Translations under genes and position numbers: made by a program
From: AP-15 sp963724435
Lineage (GTDB): Bacteria > Pseudomonadota > Alphaproteobacteria > ATCC43930 > CGMCC-115725
Direction: 5' to 3'
Assembly: GCA_963724435.1 (NCBI GenBank)
Contig: CAVRUN010000016.1
Location: 1-64,000, forward strand
Length of the DNA: 64,000 bases
In this document: piece after piece, positions 62,195 through 64,000 of the stretch
Layout of the letters: every line of letters starts with the position of its first letter
Numbering within the stretch: position 1 is the first letter of the stretch
Notes under the pieces: model-generated
What the model saw: the letters and a program-made list of their open reading frames with translations, nothing else
What the model was told of the DNA's origin: nothing
Database searches by the model: none

Positions 62195-63250
62195 TTACCG
62201 TAGCAGCGGCTGTACCTTCTCGCACAATAGCTGCATCGAACGCATCACCCGCTCGTGCGGGATCAGACCGCCGGTGTTGAGCTCTGCCAGGATGCCGGCG
62301 AGACCGAGTTGTTCCCTAAGGCTCGCGAGATTATCGGCGACGACCTCTGGTGTGCCGACGATCGCTCGCCCGCGCCGCACCTCGTCCCAGGTCAGGTTCT
62401 GCAGCCGCTGAGCGCCCTCAACCCGCCGCTCCGTGTCGAAGATGCCAGGGCGATTGGCCGATTCTTCGAGCCGGGCGCCCAGATAGCGGTAGAAATTCAT
62501 CAGGGTCTCCTGCGGATCAGAGAGCGCCTGTTCGAGTGTGTCGCCGACATAGACCGGCGCACGCAGATAAACCTGGCCATTTCCGGGATGACCGGCGGCT
62601 TTCCAGGCCTCGCGATATATCCCGACATTGGGCAGGACTTCGTCGAACGTGCCGCGCCGCGCGCCGACAAAGATCGCGTAACCCTGCCGGCCGGCGGAAA
62701 TAAACGTGTCTTCTCGATTGGCGGCGATGCGGATCGGCGGATGCGGCTTCTGGTACGGCTTTGGAACGACGCAGACATTTTCATAATTGTAGAATTTGCC
62801 GGCGAACGAAAACGTTTCTTCTGTCCAGGCGCGCTTGACGACCTCGAGCACCTCGGTAAAACGCTCAGGGCTCTCGCCGTAAGGGATGCCATAGGCCTCG
62901 TAGGCGCGTGGGAAGCCGCTGCGGCCGACCCCGAACAGCAGCCTTCCATGGCTGATGTGGTCGACCGTCGCGGCTTCTTCGGCGAGCCGCAGGGGCTGGC
63001 ATAGTGGCAGCACCTGGACGCCGGTGCCGATTTTGATGTTGCGGGTTCGGGAGGCAATCGCGCTCGCGATCGTCATCGGCACCGAACACACCGAGCGTTC
63101 GGGGGCCATATGGATTTCCGCCAGCCAAATCGCGTCAAGGCCCCAGCGCTCGGCGGCATCGACCTGCTCGAAAGCAGTGTCAAACGCTTCTCCCTCGCTC
63201 TGTCCCGGGCGCCGCTGGAACTCGTGGAAAACGCCAAATTCGAAGGGCAT
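62195..63250 (-). CDS. LLM-class flavin-dependent oxidoreductase
   Basis: A 351-residue bacterial-luciferase-like monooxygenase that uses FMN or F420-type flavins. The TIM barrel begins MPFEFGVFHEFQRR and carries GLDAIWLAEIHMAPERSVC, the flavin-site IKIGTGVQVLPLCQPLRLAEEAATVDHIS and GRLLFGVGRSGFPRAYEAYG. Substrate is unknown. The start at 63250 follows AGGAGT and removes 28 unrelated residues. It is 22 bp downstream of a second LLM gene on the same strand, so the two are an operon. Confidence 0.92.
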   Translation of the reverse strand: MPFEFGVFHEFQRRPGQSEGEAFDTAFEQVDAAERWGLDAIWLAEIHMAPERSVCSVPMTIASAIASRTRNIKIGTGVQVLPLCQPLRLAEEAATVDHISHGRLLFGVGRSGFPRAYEAYGIPYGESPERFTEVLEVVKRAWTEETFSFAGKFYNYENVCVVPKPYQKPHPPIRIAANREDTFISAGRQGYAIFVGARRGTFDEVLPNVGIYREAWKAAGHPGNGQVYLRAPVYVGDTLEQALSDPQETLMNFYRYLGARLEESANRPGIFDTERRVEGAQRLQNLTWDEVRRGRAIVGTPEVVADNLASLREQLGLAGILAELNTGGLIPHERVMRSMQLLCEKVQPLLR

Positions 63251-63272
63251 CGTTGCTACTCCTTTTAGATTC

Positions 63273-64000
63273 TTACTGGCCGGCCAGCGCCAGGGCGGGC
63301 TCGTCGGCAAAGGCCGGCATGATCTCGCGCGCAAAGCGGCGGATATTCTCGCGCGAGCCGCCGAAATTGATGATCACGTATTCGACCCCGCCGGCGCGCA
63401 GGCGTTCGAGCTTGCGCATGATCTCATCCGGCGAGCCGAACAGCGCGCTCTCCGCACTCTCATGGCGCGCCGCTTTTTCATCATCGAGGAGATAGCGGGC
63501 CCGGGTTTCGGTGCCGGGTTGCCGGGCCAGCGCATTAATCCGCATATGACCCTGATAGCGGCGTTCGAGCGCTGCTTCTTTGTCCGCCTGGTCCTTCGCA
63601 ATGTGCACAGCGCGGGCAACCGCTACTTCCAGCGGATTGAACCGCCGTCCGCGCGCCTCGACCTCTTCCTTGAATTGTGCGACCTGTTCCAGGATTTCCT
63701 CGGACAGCGAATGTTGGCCCAACAGCATGTTATAGCCGCGGCGCACGACCTCGTTGACCGAGCGCTTGCTCCCGGCCCCCATCCAGAACGGCGGATGTGG
63801 TTTCTGTGCGGTCGGCGGTTCGACGACGATGTTGTCGTACTGCCAGAATTTGCCGCGGTGCGAGAACGGGGTTTCCGAAACAAAGGATTTCGTAATCACG
63901 TCAAGCGCCTCTTCGAAGCGCTCGTCCGCCTCCTCCATCGCCACACAAAAGCCGGCAAACTCGTTCCATCGATAGCCTTTGCCGACCCCGAAATCGAGCC
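63273..64000 (-). CDS. LLM-class flavin-dependent oxidoreductase, 5' end outside window
   Basis: The C-terminal 242 codons of a second luciferase-like flavin oxidoreductase. It enters the window at the right edge in RLDFGVGKGYRWNEFAGF, followed by the substrate-pocket PHPPFWMGAGSKRSVNEVVRRGYNML and a C-terminal LFGSPDEIMRKLERLRAGGVEYVIINFGG. The same fold as the downstream gene, but only distantly similar, so not a recent duplicate. The N-terminus and start are not visible. Confidence 0.88.
   Translation of the reverse strand, partial: LDFGVGKGYRWNEFAGFCVAMEEADERFEEALDVITKSFVSETPFSHRGKFWQYDNIVVEPPTAQKPHPPFWMGAGSKRSVNEVVRRGYNMLLGQHSLSEEILEQVAQFKEEVEARGRRFNPLEVAVARAVHIAKDQADKEAALERRYQGHMRINALARQPGTETRARYLLDDEKAARHESAESALFGSPDEIMRKLERLRAGGVEYVIINFGGSRENIRRFAREIMPAFADEPALALAGQ

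Overview
The window is high-GC DNA from an alphaproteobacterium. The strongest evidence is gene order and family: gpmI followed by a S41 carboxyl-terminal protease and rppH, and the recG / sdhE / mfd block, are both characteristic alphaproteobacterial arrangements. I would place it near Rhodospirillales or Hyphomicrobiales but cannot fix a genus. No rRNA, tRNA or CRISPR array was recognised.

Layout. 1-4.8 kb is a graveyard of mobile DNA: an IS1380-type transposase remnant, a broken hypothetical gene, a frameshifted serine recombinase and a decayed IS1182-type element. 4.9-8.1 kb carries a small LysR-regulated-looking cluster (NmrA-like, DoxX-like, LysR), a fragment of methionyl-tRNA synthetase and an NTF2-like gene. 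8.4-14.5 kb is chromosomal: gpmI, ctpA, rppH, a ribokinase-family gene divergent from an isochorismatase, and an HpcH/HpaI aldolase. 14.3-22.5 kb is a mobile-element cluster: a duplicated aldolase 3' end bracketing a RelE/ParE-type toxin-antitoxin pair, a REP-associated tyrosine transposase between two REP-like palindromes, an IS1111-type IS110 element abutting one of them, an orphan IS110 end, a low-GC methyltransferase, an IS630 transposase split by an IS481 element, and a second IS110-family element.

22.5-30 kb returns to core genes (catalase-like heme protein, recG, sdhE, mfd). 30-33.5 kb holds a NotI-family restriction-modification system whose endonuclease is split by an IS3-family element; removing the element and one copy of its 3-bp target duplication restores the reading frame there. 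33.7-40 kb contains a tightly overlapping four-gene operon (type III polyketide synthase, isoprenylcysteine-methyltransferase-like enzyme, DHA2 exporter, cytochrome P450) that looks like a phenolic-lipid or alkylpyrone pathway. 41.5-46.4 kb is a one-carbon cluster: a methylenetetrahydrofolate-reductase-like protein and a methyltransferase with an unusual N-terminal domain, divergent from two tandem short MetE-like proteins. A second IS481 copy follows, then katG, a remnant of a monofunctional catalase gene with an Irr-like box upstream, and sua5.

51-64 kb has two lipoproteins, an M3 oligopeptidase, a three-gene operon coupling a GltD-like iron-sulfur flavoprotein to a 2-oxoacid:ferredoxin oxidoreductase, an outer-membrane-barrel protein and two luciferase-like flavin oxidoreductases, the last cut by the window edge.
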